A DNA stretch of 64,000 nt from assembly GCF_028462495.1 (NCBI RefSeq), contig NZ_JAQOWX010000001.1, positions 98,643 to 162,642 on the forward strand. The letters run 5' to 3'. Shown piece after piece: positions 34,809-43,997 of this stretch. Both the position numbers and the translations under genes were made by a program. This stretch comes from Roseateles_E sp005503085 (GTDB lineage: Bacteria > Pseudomonadota > Gammaproteobacteria > Burkholderiales > Burkholderiaceae_C). The notes under the pieces were generated by a model. It had not been told where the DNA came from and ran no database searches. It saw only the letters and a list, made by a program, of their open reading frames with translations. Positions within the stretch are counted from its first letter, which is position 1; every line of letters starts with the position of its first letter.

Positions 34809-36556
34809 TGATCGAGTTTCTGACTCAGAACTTTGTCCCGCTGATGTTTGCGGGCCTGTTCTTCTTCCTGCTGACCGGCATCCCGGTCGCCTTCGGCCTG
34901 GCGGCCACCGGACTGCTGTTCGGCTTTGTCGGCATGGAGGTGGGGCTGTTCGGCTCCAATCTGTTCCAGGCCCTGCCGCTGCGCGTGTTCGGCATCATGC
35001 AGAACGACACCCTGCTGGCCATCCCCTTCTTCACCTTCATGGGCATCATCCTCGAGCGCTCCGGCATGGCCGAGGACCTGCTCGAGACGGTGGGCCAGGT
35101 GTTCGGCCCGCTACGCGGCGGTCTGGCCGTGGCAGTGATACTGGTCGGCGCACTGCTCGCCGCCACCACCGGCGTGGTGGCTGCGGCCGTGATCTCGATG
35201 GGCCTGATCTCGCTGCCCATCATGCTGCGCTACGGCTACAACCGCACCATCGCCACCGGCACCATCACCGCCTCGGGCACGCTGGCCCAGGCGATCCCGC
35301 CCTCGCTGGTGCTGATCGTGCTGGCCGACCAGATGGGCCGCTCGGTCGGCGATATGTATGCCGGCGCGCTGGTGCCCGGCCTGCTGCTGGTGGGCCTGTA
35401 CCTGCTCTTCATTGCCGGTGTGGCCATCGTCAAGCCGAGCTGGGTGCCTGCCCTGCCGCCCGAGGCCCGCATCTACCGCGAGACCAATGGCGCCAGCGGC
35501 CACAAATCGCTGCTCGTGCTGCTGCTGGTCTGCGCCGCTGCCGGCTGGCTCTGGGCCCAGAATCACGAGGCCATCATCAACCCGCTGCTGCAGCGCCAGA
35601 TGCCGGCACCGGGCGATGAGGTGCTGATTCTGTCGATGACCATTGCGGCCTTCCTGGCCCTGCTCCTGGCCGGCATCAACAAGGTCTTCAAGCTGGGCCT
35701 GCTGTCGCGTCTGGCCGGTCAGGTCACCTTTGTGCTGATCCCGCCGCTGGTGCTGATCTTTCTGGTGCTGGGCACGATCTTCCTGGGCGTGGCCACGCCC
35801 ACCGAGGGTGGCGCCATGGGTGCCGTCGGCGCCCTGATCATGGCGGTCAGCCGTGGCCGACTGGGCCTGGGCCTGATGAAGCAGGCGCTGGACAACACCG
35901 CGCGCCTGTCCTGCTTCGTGCTGTTCATCCTGATCGGCTCCACCGTCTTCAGCTTCACCTTCAACGCCGCCGACGGCCATATCTGGGTCGAGCATCTGTT
36001 CGCGGCCCTGCCCGGCGGCGCGCTGGGCTTTCTGATCGTCGTGAACCTGCTGGTCTTCGTGCTGGGCATGTTCATCGACTTCTTCGAGATCGCCTTCATC
36101 GTCGTGCCCATCCTGGTGCCGGTGGCCGAGAAGATCCTGCCGGCCATGGTGCCCGGCATGTCGCCCGATATGGTGATGATCTGGTTCGGCGTGATCCTGG
36201 CGATGAATCTGCAGACCTCCTTCCTGACCCCGCCCTTCGGTTTTGCGCTGTTCTATCTGCGCAGCGTCGCGGCCAAGAAGGACTACAAGGACCGCATCAC
36301 CAATGAAACCATCCCCGCAGTCAGCACGGCGCAGATCTACAAGGGCTCGATCGCCTTCATCGTGCTGCAGCTGATCATGGTGGCAGTGATCGTCGCCTAC
36401 CCGGGCCTGGTGACCGGCGGCATGGACAACAGCGCCAAGGTCGATCCGAACTCGGTGGAGATCGAGTTCCAGCCCGATACCAATGCGGACGACACCGAGA
36501 TGGACGCCAGCAAGCTGTTCGGCGAGCCGGCCAGCGCGCCCGCCAGCCAGCCCTGA
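34808..36556 (+). CDS. TRAP transporter large permease subunit (DctM type)
   Basis: Main translocation subunit with many transmembrane helices. Family motifs: FGLAATGLLFG, IPFFTFMGIILERSGMAEDLL, SGTLAQAIPPSLVLIVLADQ and the C-terminal LNLQTSFLTPPFG-like NLQTSFLTPPFGFALFY. At 582 aa it is longer than the usual 420 to 440 because of extra central helices (about residues 215-330) and a soluble acidic tail of some 45 residues. That size is typical of the COG4664 subgroup paired with COG4663 binding proteins, which fits the two convergent binding-protein genes downstream. Confidence 0.92.
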   Translation: MIEFLTQNFVPLMFAGLFFFLLTGIPVAFGLAATGLLFGFVGMEVGLFGSNLFQALPLRVFGIMQNDTLLAIPFFTFMGIILERSGMAEDLLETVGQVFGPLRGGLAVAVILVGALLAATTGVVAAAVISMGLISLPIMLRYGYNRTIATGTITASGTLAQAIPPSLVLIVLADQMGRSVGDMYAGALVPGLLLVGLYLLFIAGVAIVKPSWVPALPPEARIYRETNGASGHKSLLVLLLVCAAAGWLWAQNHEAIINPLLQRQMPAPGDEVLILSMTIAAFLALLLAGINKVFKLGLLSRLAGQVTFVLIPPLVLIFLVLGTIFLGVATPTEGGAMGAVGALIMAVSRGRLGLGLMKQALDNTARLSCFVLFILIGSTVFSFTFNAADGHIWVEHLFAALPGGALGFLIVVNLLVFVLGMFIDFFEIAFIVVPILVPVAEKILPAMVPGMSPDMVMIWFGVILAMNLQTSFLTPPFGFALFYLRSVAAKKDYKDRITNETIPAVSTAQIYKGSIAFIVLQLIMVAVIVAYPGLVTGGMDNSAKVDPNSVEIEFQPDTNADDTEMDASKLFGEPASAPASQP

Positions 36557-36588
36557 CCCTGCGGCCGCAAGGCCTGCCAAGCCCAACA

Positions 36589-36621
36589 AGCCGCCCCGGT
36601 CGCAAGCCGGGGCGGCTTTTT
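36589..36621 (+). terminator. Rho-independent terminator after the TRAP permease genes
   Basis: AGCCGCCCCGG (36589-36599) pairs with CCGGGGCGGCT (36607-36617) around a 7-nt loop and is followed by TTTT. Confidence 0.85.
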
Positions 36622-36631
36622 CATGAGTGCA

Positions 36632-36667
36632 AGAAAAAACCCGCCAGGATCTGCATCCCGGCGGGTT
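36632..36667 (-). terminator. Rho-independent terminator after TRAP binding-protein gene 1
   Basis: On the minus strand CCCGCC/GGCGGG arms (36660-36665 and 36640-36645) are followed by TTTTTT (36634-36639). It ends the transcript of the binding-protein gene at 36686 and faces the plus-strand terminator of the permease genes. Confidence 0.8.
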
Positions 36668-36685
36668 CGGTGGCCTGGCGGCCGA

Positions 36686-37768
36686 TCAGAGCTTTTGCTG
36701 CTGCATGAAGTCGTCGAAGCCGGCCTCGGCAAAGCGGAACCACAGGTTCTGCTCGCTGCGGAACTTGGCGTAGTCCTCGTAGACCTTCTTCCAGTTCGGA
36801 TTCTTGGCCGACAACTCGCTGTAGACCGCCATCGACTCCTTGAACGCTGCGTCCATCACATCCTTGGGGAAGCGCTGCAGCTTGGTGCCTGCGGCCACCA
36901 GCTGGCGCAAAGCGGCCGGGTTGCGTGCGTCGTACTTGGCCTGCATCTCGGTGTGGGCGTAGGCGGCCGCGCACTCGACGATGGACTTGTACTCGGCCGA
37001 CAGACCCTCGTAGGCCTTGGTGTTGACATAGAGGTCCAGCTGCGGGCCGCCCTCCCACCAGCCGGGATAGTAGTAATGCGGCGCCACCTTGTTGAAGCCC
37101 AGCTTCTGGTCGTCGTAGGGGCCGACCCATTCGGTCGCATCGATCGTGCCCTTCTCCAGCGCCTGGTAGATTTCTCCGCCGGGGATGTTCTGCGGCACGC
37201 CACCCAGACGCTCCAGCACCTTGCCGGCAAAGCCGCCGATGCGCATCTTCAGGCCCTTGATATCGGCCACCGACTTGATCTCCTTGCGATACCAGCCGCC
37301 CATCTGCGCGCCGGTATTGCCCATCGGGAAGCTGATGATGTTGTACTTGGCGTAGAACTCGCGCATCAGCTTCAGGCCATTGCCCTCGTACTGCCAGGCC
37401 GTCATCTGGCGGCTGTTCAGGCCGAAGGGAATCGCGCAGCCCAGCGCAAAGGTCTCGTCCTTGCCAAAGAAGTAGTAGGGCGCCGTGTGCGCCATCTCCA
37501 CCGTCGCGTTCTGCACCCCGTCGACCACGCCGAAGGCCGGCATCAGCTCACCGCCGGCATGCACCGAGATCTCGAACTTGCCGCCCGACATTTCCTTGAC
37601 CTTGCGTGCAAACACCTCGGCCGCGCCGTAGATCGTGTCCAGGGCCTTGGGGAAGCTCGAAGCCAGGCGCCAGCGGATCTGCGCCTGCGCCTGCACCACG
37701 GCCGGAGCAGCCCCTGCCGCCAACACCCCAGCCAGACCGGCATGGCCCACGAATGAACGTCTTTTCAT
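36686..37768 (-). CDS. TRAP transporter substrate-binding protein (copy 1)
   Basis: Periplasmic DctP-type protein of 360 aa, COG4663-like. MKRRSFVGHAGLAGVLAAG... carries an RRSF twin-arginine motif, so Tat export is likely. Family features: IRWRLASSFPKALDTIYGAAEVF at the mature N-terminus, GWYRKEIKS, PQNIPGGEIYQALEKGTIDATEWVGPYDD, and YYYPGWWEGGPQLD, as in alpha-keto-acid or mandelate-type binders. Start: ATG 37768 with AGGAG upstream. It is a close paralogue of the next gene, and is convergent with the permease genes. Confidence 0.92.
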   Translation of the reverse strand: MKRRSFVGHAGLAGVLAAGAAPAVVQAQAQIRWRLASSFPKALDTIYGAAEVFARKVKEMSGGKFEISVHAGGELMPAFGVVDGVQNATVEMAHTAPYYFFGKDETFALGCAIPFGLNSRQMTAWQYEGNGLKLMREFYAKYNIISFPMGNTGAQMGGWYRKEIKSVADIKGLKMRIGGFAGKVLERLGGVPQNIPGGEIYQALEKGTIDATEWVGPYDDQKLGFNKVAPHYYYPGWWEGGPQLDLYVNTKAYEGLSAEYKSIVECAAAYAHTEMQAKYDARNPAALRQLVAAGTKLQRFPKDVMDAAFKESMAVYSELSAKNPNWKKVYEDYAKFRSEQNLWFRFAEAGFDDFMQQQKL

Positions 37769-37872
37769 CAATAGTCTCCTGTTATTGACTCACACAGCAT
37801 GTGCCGAATGATTCTATTTGTGCGCCTTGCGCCCCGGCGGCAGGGGGAACCCGAGGCTTGCACAACAGGGAC

Positions 37873-37900
37873 GAAAAAAAGCCCCGCACAAGGCGGGGCC
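37873..37900 (-). terminator. Rho-independent terminator after TRAP binding-protein gene 2
   Basis: On the minus strand GCCCCGC-CTTGT-GCGGGGC (37899 to 37881) is followed by TTTTTTT. Because it lies between the two paralogous binding-protein genes, copy 1 must have its own promoter or depend on read-through. Confidence 0.85.
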
Positions 37901-37922
37901 GTGGAGCCATGCGGGGTCAGCG

Positions 37923-39005
37923 TCAGAACTTCTGTGCCTGCATGAAGTCGTCGAAGCCAGCTTCGGCAAAGCGGAACCACAGGGTCTGCTCGCGGCGGAA
38001 GTTGGCGTAGTCGGTGTAGACCTTCTTCCAGTTCGGATTCTTGGCCGACAGATCGCTGTACAGCGCCATCGATTCCTTGAAGGCCAGGTCCAGCACATCC
38101 TTGGGGAAGCGTTGCAGCTTGGTGCCTGCGGCCACCAGCTGGCGCAGCGCACCCGGGTTGCGGCCGTCGTACTTGGCCTGCATGTCCACATGGGCGTGCG
38201 AGGAAGCCGCCTCGATGATGGCCTTGTACTCGGGCGACAGCGCGTCGTAGGCCTTGTTGTTGATGAAGAAGTCGATCTGCGGACCGCCCTCCCACCAGCC
38301 GGGGTAGTAGTAGAACGGCGCTACCTTATGGAAGCCCAGCTTCTGGTCGTCGTAAGGGCCGACCCACTCGGCCGCATCGATCGTGCCCTTCTCCAGCGCC
38401 TGGTAGAGCTCGCCGCCGGGGATGTTCTGCGGCACGCCGCCCATGCGCTCGATCACCTTGCCGGCAAAGCCGCCGACGCGGAACTTCAGACCCTTCAGAT
38501 CGGCGGTCGACTTGATCTCCTTGCGGTACCAGCCGGCCATCTGCGCACCGGTGTTGCCGCCGGGGAAGTTGACGATGTTGTAGTTGCGATAGAACTCGCG
38601 CATGAGCTTCAGGCCGTTGCCCTCATACATCCAGGCTGTCATCTGGCGTGAATTGAGGCCGAAGGGGATCGCGCCGCCGATGGCGAAGGTCTCGTCCTTG
38701 CCGAAGAAGTAGTAGGGCACGGTGTGCGCCATCTCGACCGTGCCGTTCTGCACGCCGTCGACCACACCGAAGGCCGGCATCAGCTCGCCGCCCGAATGCA
38801 CCGAGATCTGGAACTTGCCGCCGGTCATGTCGCTGACCTGCTTGGCAAACACCTCGGCACCGCCGTAGATGGTGTCCAGCGACTTCGGGAAGCTGGAAGC
38901 CAGGCGCCAGCGGATATTCGCCTGCGCCTGCACGAAAGCGGGCGCGGTGCCCGCCGCCAACACACCGGCCAGACCGGCCTGCTTGACAAAGGAACGTCGT
39001 TCCAT
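37923..39005 (-). CDS. TRAP transporter substrate-binding protein (copy 2)
   Basis: Second DctP-type binding protein, 360 aa, same length as copy 1 and identical in long stretches (for example NIPGGE, KGTIDA, EWVGPYDDQKLGF). Differences gather at likely ligand-side positions (MGNTGAQMG versus GGNTGAQMA; LDLYVNTKAYEG versus IDFFINNKAYDA). MERRSFVKQAGLAG again shows a Tat motif. The ATG at 39005 has GAGGAG upstream; 42 further codons of open frame are non-family. Both copies probably serve the same permease. Confidence 0.92.
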   Translation of the reverse strand: MERRSFVKQAGLAGVLAAGTAPAFVQAQANIRWRLASSFPKSLDTIYGGAEVFAKQVSDMTGGKFQISVHSGGELMPAFGVVDGVQNGTVEMAHTVPYYFFGKDETFAIGGAIPFGLNSRQMTAWMYEGNGLKLMREFYRNYNIVNFPGGNTGAQMAGWYRKEIKSTADLKGLKFRVGGFAGKVIERMGGVPQNIPGGELYQALEKGTIDAAEWVGPYDDQKLGFHKVAPFYYYPGWWEGGPQIDFFINNKAYDALSPEYKAIIEAASSHAHVDMQAKYDGRNPGALRQLVAAGTKLQRFPKDVLDLAFKESMALYSDLSAKNPNWKKVYTDYANFRREQTLWFRFAEAGFDDFMQAQKF

Positions 39006-39209
39006 CTTGAACTCCTCAGTGGTGGGCGCAGCCATTGCGCCGACTGTTTTATAGCGGCAGTCCCGGCCTGCGGCCGGTCTTGTCCCCGATGCCCGGCAGC
39101 GCTGCGGGAGCGCTGCAATGCAACGGACCATTGCACCACGACGCGGCTTTCAGAAAGCTGACGCCGTGCGTACCCATGACACCCAATGCGCGCTCAGCGC
39201 ACAAGCCGT

Positions 39210-40601
39210 TCAGCTGCCCGCCAGCTTCATCCGGGCAATCAGCACCGAGCCTATGGTCTTGCTGCCGACCGTGTAGGCATCGGTGCCGACACCGACGATC
39301 TGCCGGAACATCTCGGGCAGGTGGCCGGCGATCGTCACCTCATGCACCGGGTAGGCGATCTCGCCGTTCTCGACCCAGTAGCCGCTGGCGCCGCGCGAAT
39401 AGTCGCCGGTCACATAGTTGACGCCCTGCCCCATCAGCTCGGTAACGAAGAGGCCACGGCCCATGCGGCGCAGCATGGTCCGCAGATCGTCACCCGGCGC
39501 GGTCCAGCGGCTGGTGAGGCGCAGATTGTGCGAGCCGCCGGCATGGCCGGTGGTGCGCAGGCCCAGCTTGCGCGCCGAATAGGTGGACAGAAAATAGCCC
39601 TGCAGCACGCCGGCCTCGACGACCTGGCGCGGCCGCGTGATCACGCCCTCGTCGTCAAACGGCGAGCTGCCCTTGCCCTTCAGCTCATGCGGGTCCTCGC
39701 TGACGTCCAGGTGCTCGGCCAGCACCGGCTTGCCCAGGCTGTCGAGCAGAAAGCTGGCCTTGCGGTACAGCGCACCGCCGCTGGTGGCCTGCACCAGCGC
39801 GCCCAGCAGACCGGCCGCCACCGTGCTCTCGAACAGCACCGGCACCTCGGCCGTCTTGACCTTGCGCGACTTCAGGCGCGACAGCGCGCGCTCGGCGGCA
39901 TAGCGGCCGACGGCCTCGGGTGCGGCCAGCTCGGCGGCATCGCGCATCGAGCTGTACCAGGAATCGCGCTGCATGCCGGCGCCGCGACCGGCGATCGGCG
40001 CGACCGAGAGCGAGTGCCGCGAGCTGGCATAGCCGCCGCGAAAACCCCGGCTGTTGCCGGAGAAGAAGTGCGACTGCTGGGCCGACACGGCGGCGCCCTC
40101 GGAATTGGTGATGCGCTTGTCGGTGCCCAGCGCGGCGGCCTCGCAGCGCATCGCCAGCGCAGCCGCGCCCTCGGCATCGATGGCCCAGGGGTGGAACAGG
40201 TCCAGCTCGGGGCGGGCCGTGGCATCCAGGGACAGGTCTTGCTCGTCGGGCAGGCCGGCCACCGGGTCTTCGGCGGTGAAGCGGGCGATGTCGAAGGCCG
40301 CGCGCACCGTGTCCTGCAGTGCCTTGGCCGAGAAGTCCGAGGTGCTGGCATTGCCGCGCCGCTGGCCCACATAGACCGAGATGCCCAGTGACTTGTCGCG
40401 GTTGCGCTCGACATTCTCCAGCTCGCCCTTGCGCACCGAGACCGACAGGCCGCAGCCCTCGGAGACCTCGGCGCCGGCGTCGCTGGCGCCCAGGCGCTTG
40501 GCCTCGGCCAGCACCTCGTCGACCAGCTCGCGGAAACGTTCCTGGCTGTAAGCGAAGCCGGCTTCGGCGGTGGGGACGGGGGCGTGGGTGGGCTTGGGCA
40601 T
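39210..40601 (-). CDS. pmbA: Metalloprotease PmbA/TldE
   Basis: TldD/E-family protein of 463 aa. TldD and TldE together degrade unfolded or modified peptides (microcin B17 maturation and CcdA turnover in E. coli); TldE itself lacks the HExxxH site, and none is seen here. Features: VSVRKGELENVERNRDKSLGISVY, the central SSFPFDDEG-like SSPFDDEGV segment, and the C-terminal RGASGYWVENGEIAYPVHEVTIAGHL. The start at 40601 is preferred by family length; an ATG at 40643 is possible. Divergent from darP. Confidence 0.93.
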   Translation of the reverse strand: MPKPTHAPVPTAEAGFAYSQERFRELVDEVLAEAKRLGASDAGAEVSEGCGLSVSVRKGELENVERNRDKSLGISVYVGQRRGNASTSDFSAKALQDTVRAAFDIARFTAEDPVAGLPDEQDLSLDATARPELDLFHPWAIDAEGAAALAMRCEAAALGTDKRITNSEGAAVSAQQSHFFSGNSRGFRGGYASSRHSLSVAPIAGRGAGMQRDSWYSSMRDAAELAAPEAVGRYAAERALSRLKSRKVKTAEVPVLFESTVAAGLLGALVQATSGGALYRKASFLLDSLGKPVLAEHLDVSEDPHELKGKGSSPFDDEGVITRPRQVVEAGVLQGYFLSTYSARKLGLRTTGHAGGSHNLRLTSRWTAPGDDLRTMLRRMGRGLFVTELMGQGVNYVTGDYSRGASGYWVENGEIAYPVHEVTIAGHLPEMFRQIVGVGTDAYTVGSKTIGSVLIARMKLAGS

Positions 40602-40680
40602 GGAGGGGCGGGACGCGGGAGATCGGTTGTGGGCGACAATCATACGGGCGCCGGCGCTGCCCGCCTGATCAGAGAGCCTT

Positions 40681-41229
40681 ATGACCTACCCGCAAGAACA
40701 GAACATTCCGGACGACGACGACTTCTACGATCGTCCCAGCAAGACCCAGAAGAAGAAGGACTCCCATGAGCTCCAGTCGCTGGGTGAGGATTTGCTGACC
40801 CTGCCGGCCGACCGCGTCGCGCCGCTGGGCCTGCCGGAAATCCTGCTCGACGCCGTCAAGGCCGCCAAGAAGATCACGGCCCATGAAGCCCGGCGCCGCC
40901 AGATGCAGTACATCGGCAAGCTGATGCGCAAGGTCGACCCCGAGCCGATCAAGGAGGCCGTGGCAGCCTTCAAGCTGGGCCATGCCAAGGACAGCCTGGC
41001 CCTGCACCAGAGCGAGCGCTGGCGCGAGCGCCTGCTGGCCAGCGACGACGAGCTGCAAGCCTTCGTCAGCGCGCATCCCGAGGTCGATGTGCAGCAACTG
41101 CGCAGCCTGGTGCGCGCGGCCCGCAAGGATGCCGCTGCGGCGCCAGAACAGCGCAGCGGCCGCGCCTTCCGCGAGCTGTTCCAGCTGATCAAGACGGAGC
41201 AGCTGCGCGTGGAGCCGACCGATGAGTGA
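40681..41229 (+). CDS. darP: Ribosome-associated protein DarP (YjgA, DUF615)
   Basis: 182-aa helical protein that associates with late 50S assembly intermediates. Typical features: KTQKKKDSHELQSLGEDLLTL near the start, ARRRQMQYIGKLMRKVD, and the basic C-terminal half ending RSGRAFRELFQLIK. It is commonly found next to pmbA, as here. The end overlaps the mog start by 8 bp. Confidence 0.92.
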   Translation: MTYPQEQNIPDDDDFYDRPSKTQKKKDSHELQSLGEDLLTLPADRVAPLGLPEILLDAVKAAKKITAHEARRRQMQYIGKLMRKVDPEPIKEAVAAFKLGHAKDSLALHQSERWRERLLASDDELQAFVSAHPEVDVQQLRSLVRAARKDAAAAPEQRSGRAFRELFQLIKTEQLRVEPTDE

Positions 41230-41800
41230 GCAGACGGTCCGCGTCGGCATCGTCTCGATCAGCGACCGCGCCTCCAGTGGCGTCTACGAAGACAAGGGCC
41301 TGCCGGCGCTGCAGGACTGGCTCACGGCCGCACTGCTGAACCCCATCGAGTTCGAACCGCGTCTGATCCCCGACGAGCGGCCGCTGATCGCCGCGACGCT
41401 GCGCGAGCTGGTCGACGAAGCGAAGTGCGATCTGGTGCTGACCACCGGCGGCACCGGCCCGGCCCTGCGCGACGTGACCCCGGAGGCCACGCTGGACGTG
41501 GCGGACCGCGAGATGCCGGGCTTTGGCGAGCAGATGCGGCAGATCTCGCTGCATTTCGTGCCCACCGCCATCCTGTCGCGCCAGGTCGCGGTGATACGCG
41601 GCCAGAGCCTGATCATCAATCTGCCCGGCCAGCCCAAGGCCATCGCCGAGACCCTGGCCGGTCATGCCGGCGCGAGCGGCATCTTTGCCGCCGTGCCCTA
41701 CTGCATCGACCTGATCGGCGGCCCCTATCTCGAAACCCGTGACGAGGTCTGCAAGGCCTTCCGTCCGAAATCCGCGCTGAAGAAGCCGACAAACTCATGA
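41222..41800 (+). CDS. mog: Molybdopterin adenylyltransferase Mog
   Basis: Adenylates molybdopterin before molybdate insertion. MoaB/Mog-fold motifs: VGIVSISDRASSGVYEDKGLP, the nucleotide-binding VLTTGGTGPALRDVTPEAT, and INLPGQPKAIAETL. Length 192 aa fits Mog rather than the shorter MoaB. Overlaps darP upstream and slyD downstream (4-bp ATGA), so darP-mog-slyD form one coupled unit. Confidence 0.93.
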   Translation: MSEQTVRVGIVSISDRASSGVYEDKGLPALQDWLTAALLNPIEFEPRLIPDERPLIAATLRELVDEAKCDLVLTTGGTGPALRDVTPEATLDVADREMPGFGEQMRQISLHFVPTAILSRQVAVIRGQSLIINLPGQPKAIAETLAGHAGASGIFAAVPYCIDLIGGPYLETRDEVCKAFRPKSALKKPTNS

Positions 41801-42273
41801 AGATCCAGAAAGACACCATCGCCACCCTGAAGCTGAAGGTGGCCGATGCCAAGGGCAAGCTGATCGAGGAATCGAAGGAGCCTATGGCCTGCCTGATCGG
41901 CGGCTATGGCAACACCTTGCCGGCCGTCGAAGACGCCTTGATGGGCCAGGAAGCCGGCTTCCAGACCACGCTGAACCTGACACCCGAGACCGCCTTCGGC
42001 GAGCGCGATGAGAGCCTGCTGCGCAGCATTGCCAAGAAGGACTTCCCGCCGGGCGTCAAGGTCGGCGGTCAGTTGGAGCTGCGCGAGGCCGAGGGTGAGT
42101 TTCAACTCTTCAACGTCGTCAAGATCAAGGGCGATACCGTGATCCTGGACGGCAACCACCCGCTGGCCGGCATGAGCCTGAAGGTCACCGTCAAGGTGGT
42201 CTCGGTGCGCGCCGCCAGCGCCGAGGAAGTGGCCCATGGTCACGCTCACGGCGACCATGGACACCATCATTGA
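41797..42273 (+). CDS. slyD: FKBP-type peptidyl-prolyl isomerase SlyD
   Basis: Chaperone/prolyl isomerase of 158 aa. The FKBP domain is interrupted by the insert-in-flap chaperone domain (about residues 70-125), and the C-terminus is a short His-rich tail (HGHAHGDHGHHH) that can bind Ni2+, shorter than in E. coli SlyD. Translationally coupled to mog. Confidence 0.93.
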   Translation: MKIQKDTIATLKLKVADAKGKLIEESKEPMACLIGGYGNTLPAVEDALMGQEAGFQTTLNLTPETAFGERDESLLRSIAKKDFPPGVKVGGQLELREAEGEFQLFNVVKIKGDTVILDGNHPLAGMSLKVTVKVVSVRAASAEEVAHGHAHGDHGHHH

Positions 42274-42276
42274 ACG

Positions 42277-43053
42277 CTACTTGCCGATCAGCTGATTGAG
42301 CTTGGCGGCCTCGAAACACTCGGTACGGGCCGCATCCGAGGGCACGCAGTCCTTGTCGGAGCTGCGCGTCGTAGACAGGGTCTCGATGGCCTGCCACAGC
42401 AGCGCGATCTGGTGGTCCTGGCCCGAGGCGTTGTCGATCAGGCCGCGCAGGGCCTGGGACAAGGGGTCGTCGCTCTGCGTCACGCCATAGGCCGAGAAAC
42501 CCATCCTTGCCGCTTGGGCCTCGCGTTCGGCATCCGCCTTGGCCTCAATGATGCGCGCCGGATTGCCCACCGCGGTGGCGCCCGGCGGCACCGGTTTCGT
42601 CACCACGGCCAGCGAGCCGATACGCGCACCGGCCCCAACGGTGAAGCCGCCCAGCACACAGGCATTGGCGCCGACGATGACGCCGGCTTCCAGGGTCGGG
42701 TGGCGCTTGGCGCCCTTGATCAGGGCCGTGCCGCCCAGGGTCACGCCCTGGTAGATCGTGCAACCCTCGCCGATCTCGGCCATCTCGCCGATCACGACGC
42801 CCATGCCATGGTCGATGAAAACCTTGCGGCCTATGGTCGCGCCGGGATGGATCTCGATGCCGGTGAGGAAGCGGCCGCAGTGCGAGATGAAGCGTCCCAG
42901 CCATTTCAGGCCATGGGTCCAGCACCAGTGGGCGCGCCGGTGCAGCACCAGCGCATGCAGACCTGGATAACAGGTCAGCGCCTCCCAGGCCGAACGGGCG
43001 GCGGGGTCTCGCTCAAGAATGCAGGCGATGTCTTCGCGAAGGCGCTGGAACAT
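42277..43053 (-). CDS. cysE: Serine O-acetyltransferase
   Basis: Acetyl-CoA-dependent first step of cysteine synthesis. The N-terminal helical domain (FQRLREDIACILERDPAARSAWE) leads into the left-handed beta-helix with the catalytic FIDHGMGVVIGE, QGVTLGGT and KRHPTLEAGVIVGANA. At 258 aa it has a C-terminal extension of about 50 residues after the hexapeptide domain, with two Cys, in place of the short feedback-sensitive tail of the E. coli enzyme. The start at 43053 removes a 34-codon upstream frame. Convergent with slyD, 3 bp apart. Confidence 0.93.
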   Translation of the reverse strand: MFQRLREDIACILERDPAARSAWEALTCYPGLHALVLHRRAHWCWTHGLKWLGRFISHCGRFLTGIEIHPGATIGRKVFIDHGMGVVIGEMAEIGEGCTIYQGVTLGGTALIKGAKRHPTLEAGVIVGANACVLGGFTVGAGARIGSLAVVTKPVPPGATAVGNPARIIEAKADAEREAQAARMGFSAYGVTQSDDPLSQALRGLIDNASGQDHQIALLWQAIETLSTTRSSDKDCVPSDAARTECFEAAKLNQLIGK

Positions 43054-43151
43054 GGGAAATCGGGGAGAAGTGGCCGGCCAGTTTAGTTGCGACTGCACAT
43101 CCCTGCGGGATATGCGTCTTCTCTGAAGCGCAAGTGCTTGAGCGGCCGCGC

Positions 43152-43877
43152 TCAATCCTCGCTGGCGCGGGGCTTGACCATCTGGCGCGCAATGCCGCGC
43201 AGGATATGGACCTCCTCGCGGGTCAGCTGGGCGCGGTTGAAGAGCTGATTGAGCCGGGGCATCAGCTTGCGCGGCGCAGCCGGGTCCAGAAAGCCGATGG
43301 CCTCCAGCGAGGCCTGCAGATGGCTCAGCAGGCCCTGCACCGCCTGGGCATCGGCCAGCTCGGGGTCGGGCGTGCGTGCCTGCACCGCGAAGCCGCCCAG
43401 CGCCTGGCGCAGGTCGTAGGCCAGCAGCTGCACGGCCTGGGCCAGATTCAGCGAGCCATAGTCGGGATGGGTCGGGATCGACAGCACCGCGTGGCAGCGG
43501 TAGACATCCTCGTTGCTCATGCCGTAGCGCTCGGAACCGAACACCAGGCCGATCTTGTGCTGCGCCTGGGCCAGCTCGGCGAACAGGGCTCGCGGCTCAC
43601 GCGTCGGCGGGCCGAAGTCGCGCGGCGTCATCGCGGTGGCACAGGCGAAGGTGACGCCGTCCAGCGCCTCCTCCAGGCTCGCGACGATGCGGGCCCGGGC
43701 CAGGATATCGGCCGCGCCGCTGGCCATCGCCACCGTGTCTTCCTGGCACAAGACATCGGCAAAACGCGGCCGCACCAGCACCAGCTCGGCGAAACCCATC
43801 ACCTTCATCGCCCGCGCGGCGGCCCCCACATTGCCGGGGTGGCTGGTCTCAATCAGGATGAAGCGTGTGGAATCCAC
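43152..43877 (-). CDS. trmJ: tRNA (cytidine/uridine-32-2'-O)-methyltransferase TrmJ
   Basis: SPOUT-class methyltransferase (241 aa) that methylates the ribose of tRNA position 32. N-terminal ILIETSHPGNVGAAARAMKVMGF, then the knot region GLVFGSERYGMSNEDV and SIPTHPDYGSLNLAQAVQLLAYDLR, which bind S-adenosylmethionine; a helical C-terminal tail specific to TrmJ follows. Divergent from suhB. Confidence 0.94.
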   Translation of the reverse strand: MDSTRFILIETSHPGNVGAAARAMKVMGFAELVLVRPRFADVLCQEDTVAMASGAADILARARIVASLEEALDGVTFACATAMTPRDFGPPTREPRALFAELAQAQHKIGLVFGSERYGMSNEDVYRCHAVLSIPTHPDYGSLNLAQAVQLLAYDLRQALGGFAVQARTPDPELADAQAVQGLLSHLQASLEAIGFLDPAAPRKLMPRLNQLFNRAQLTREEVHILRGIARQMVKPRASED

Positions 43878-43997
43878 GGTAGCCCTTGCCGGTCTCGGCT
43901 AAAATACGTGATTATCTGCGGCCAGGGCCTCGTCCCTTGTTTCGCAACGCTCTTTCCTTTCGCCAGTCCACCCCATTCGTTTGCAGGTTCACCACGC

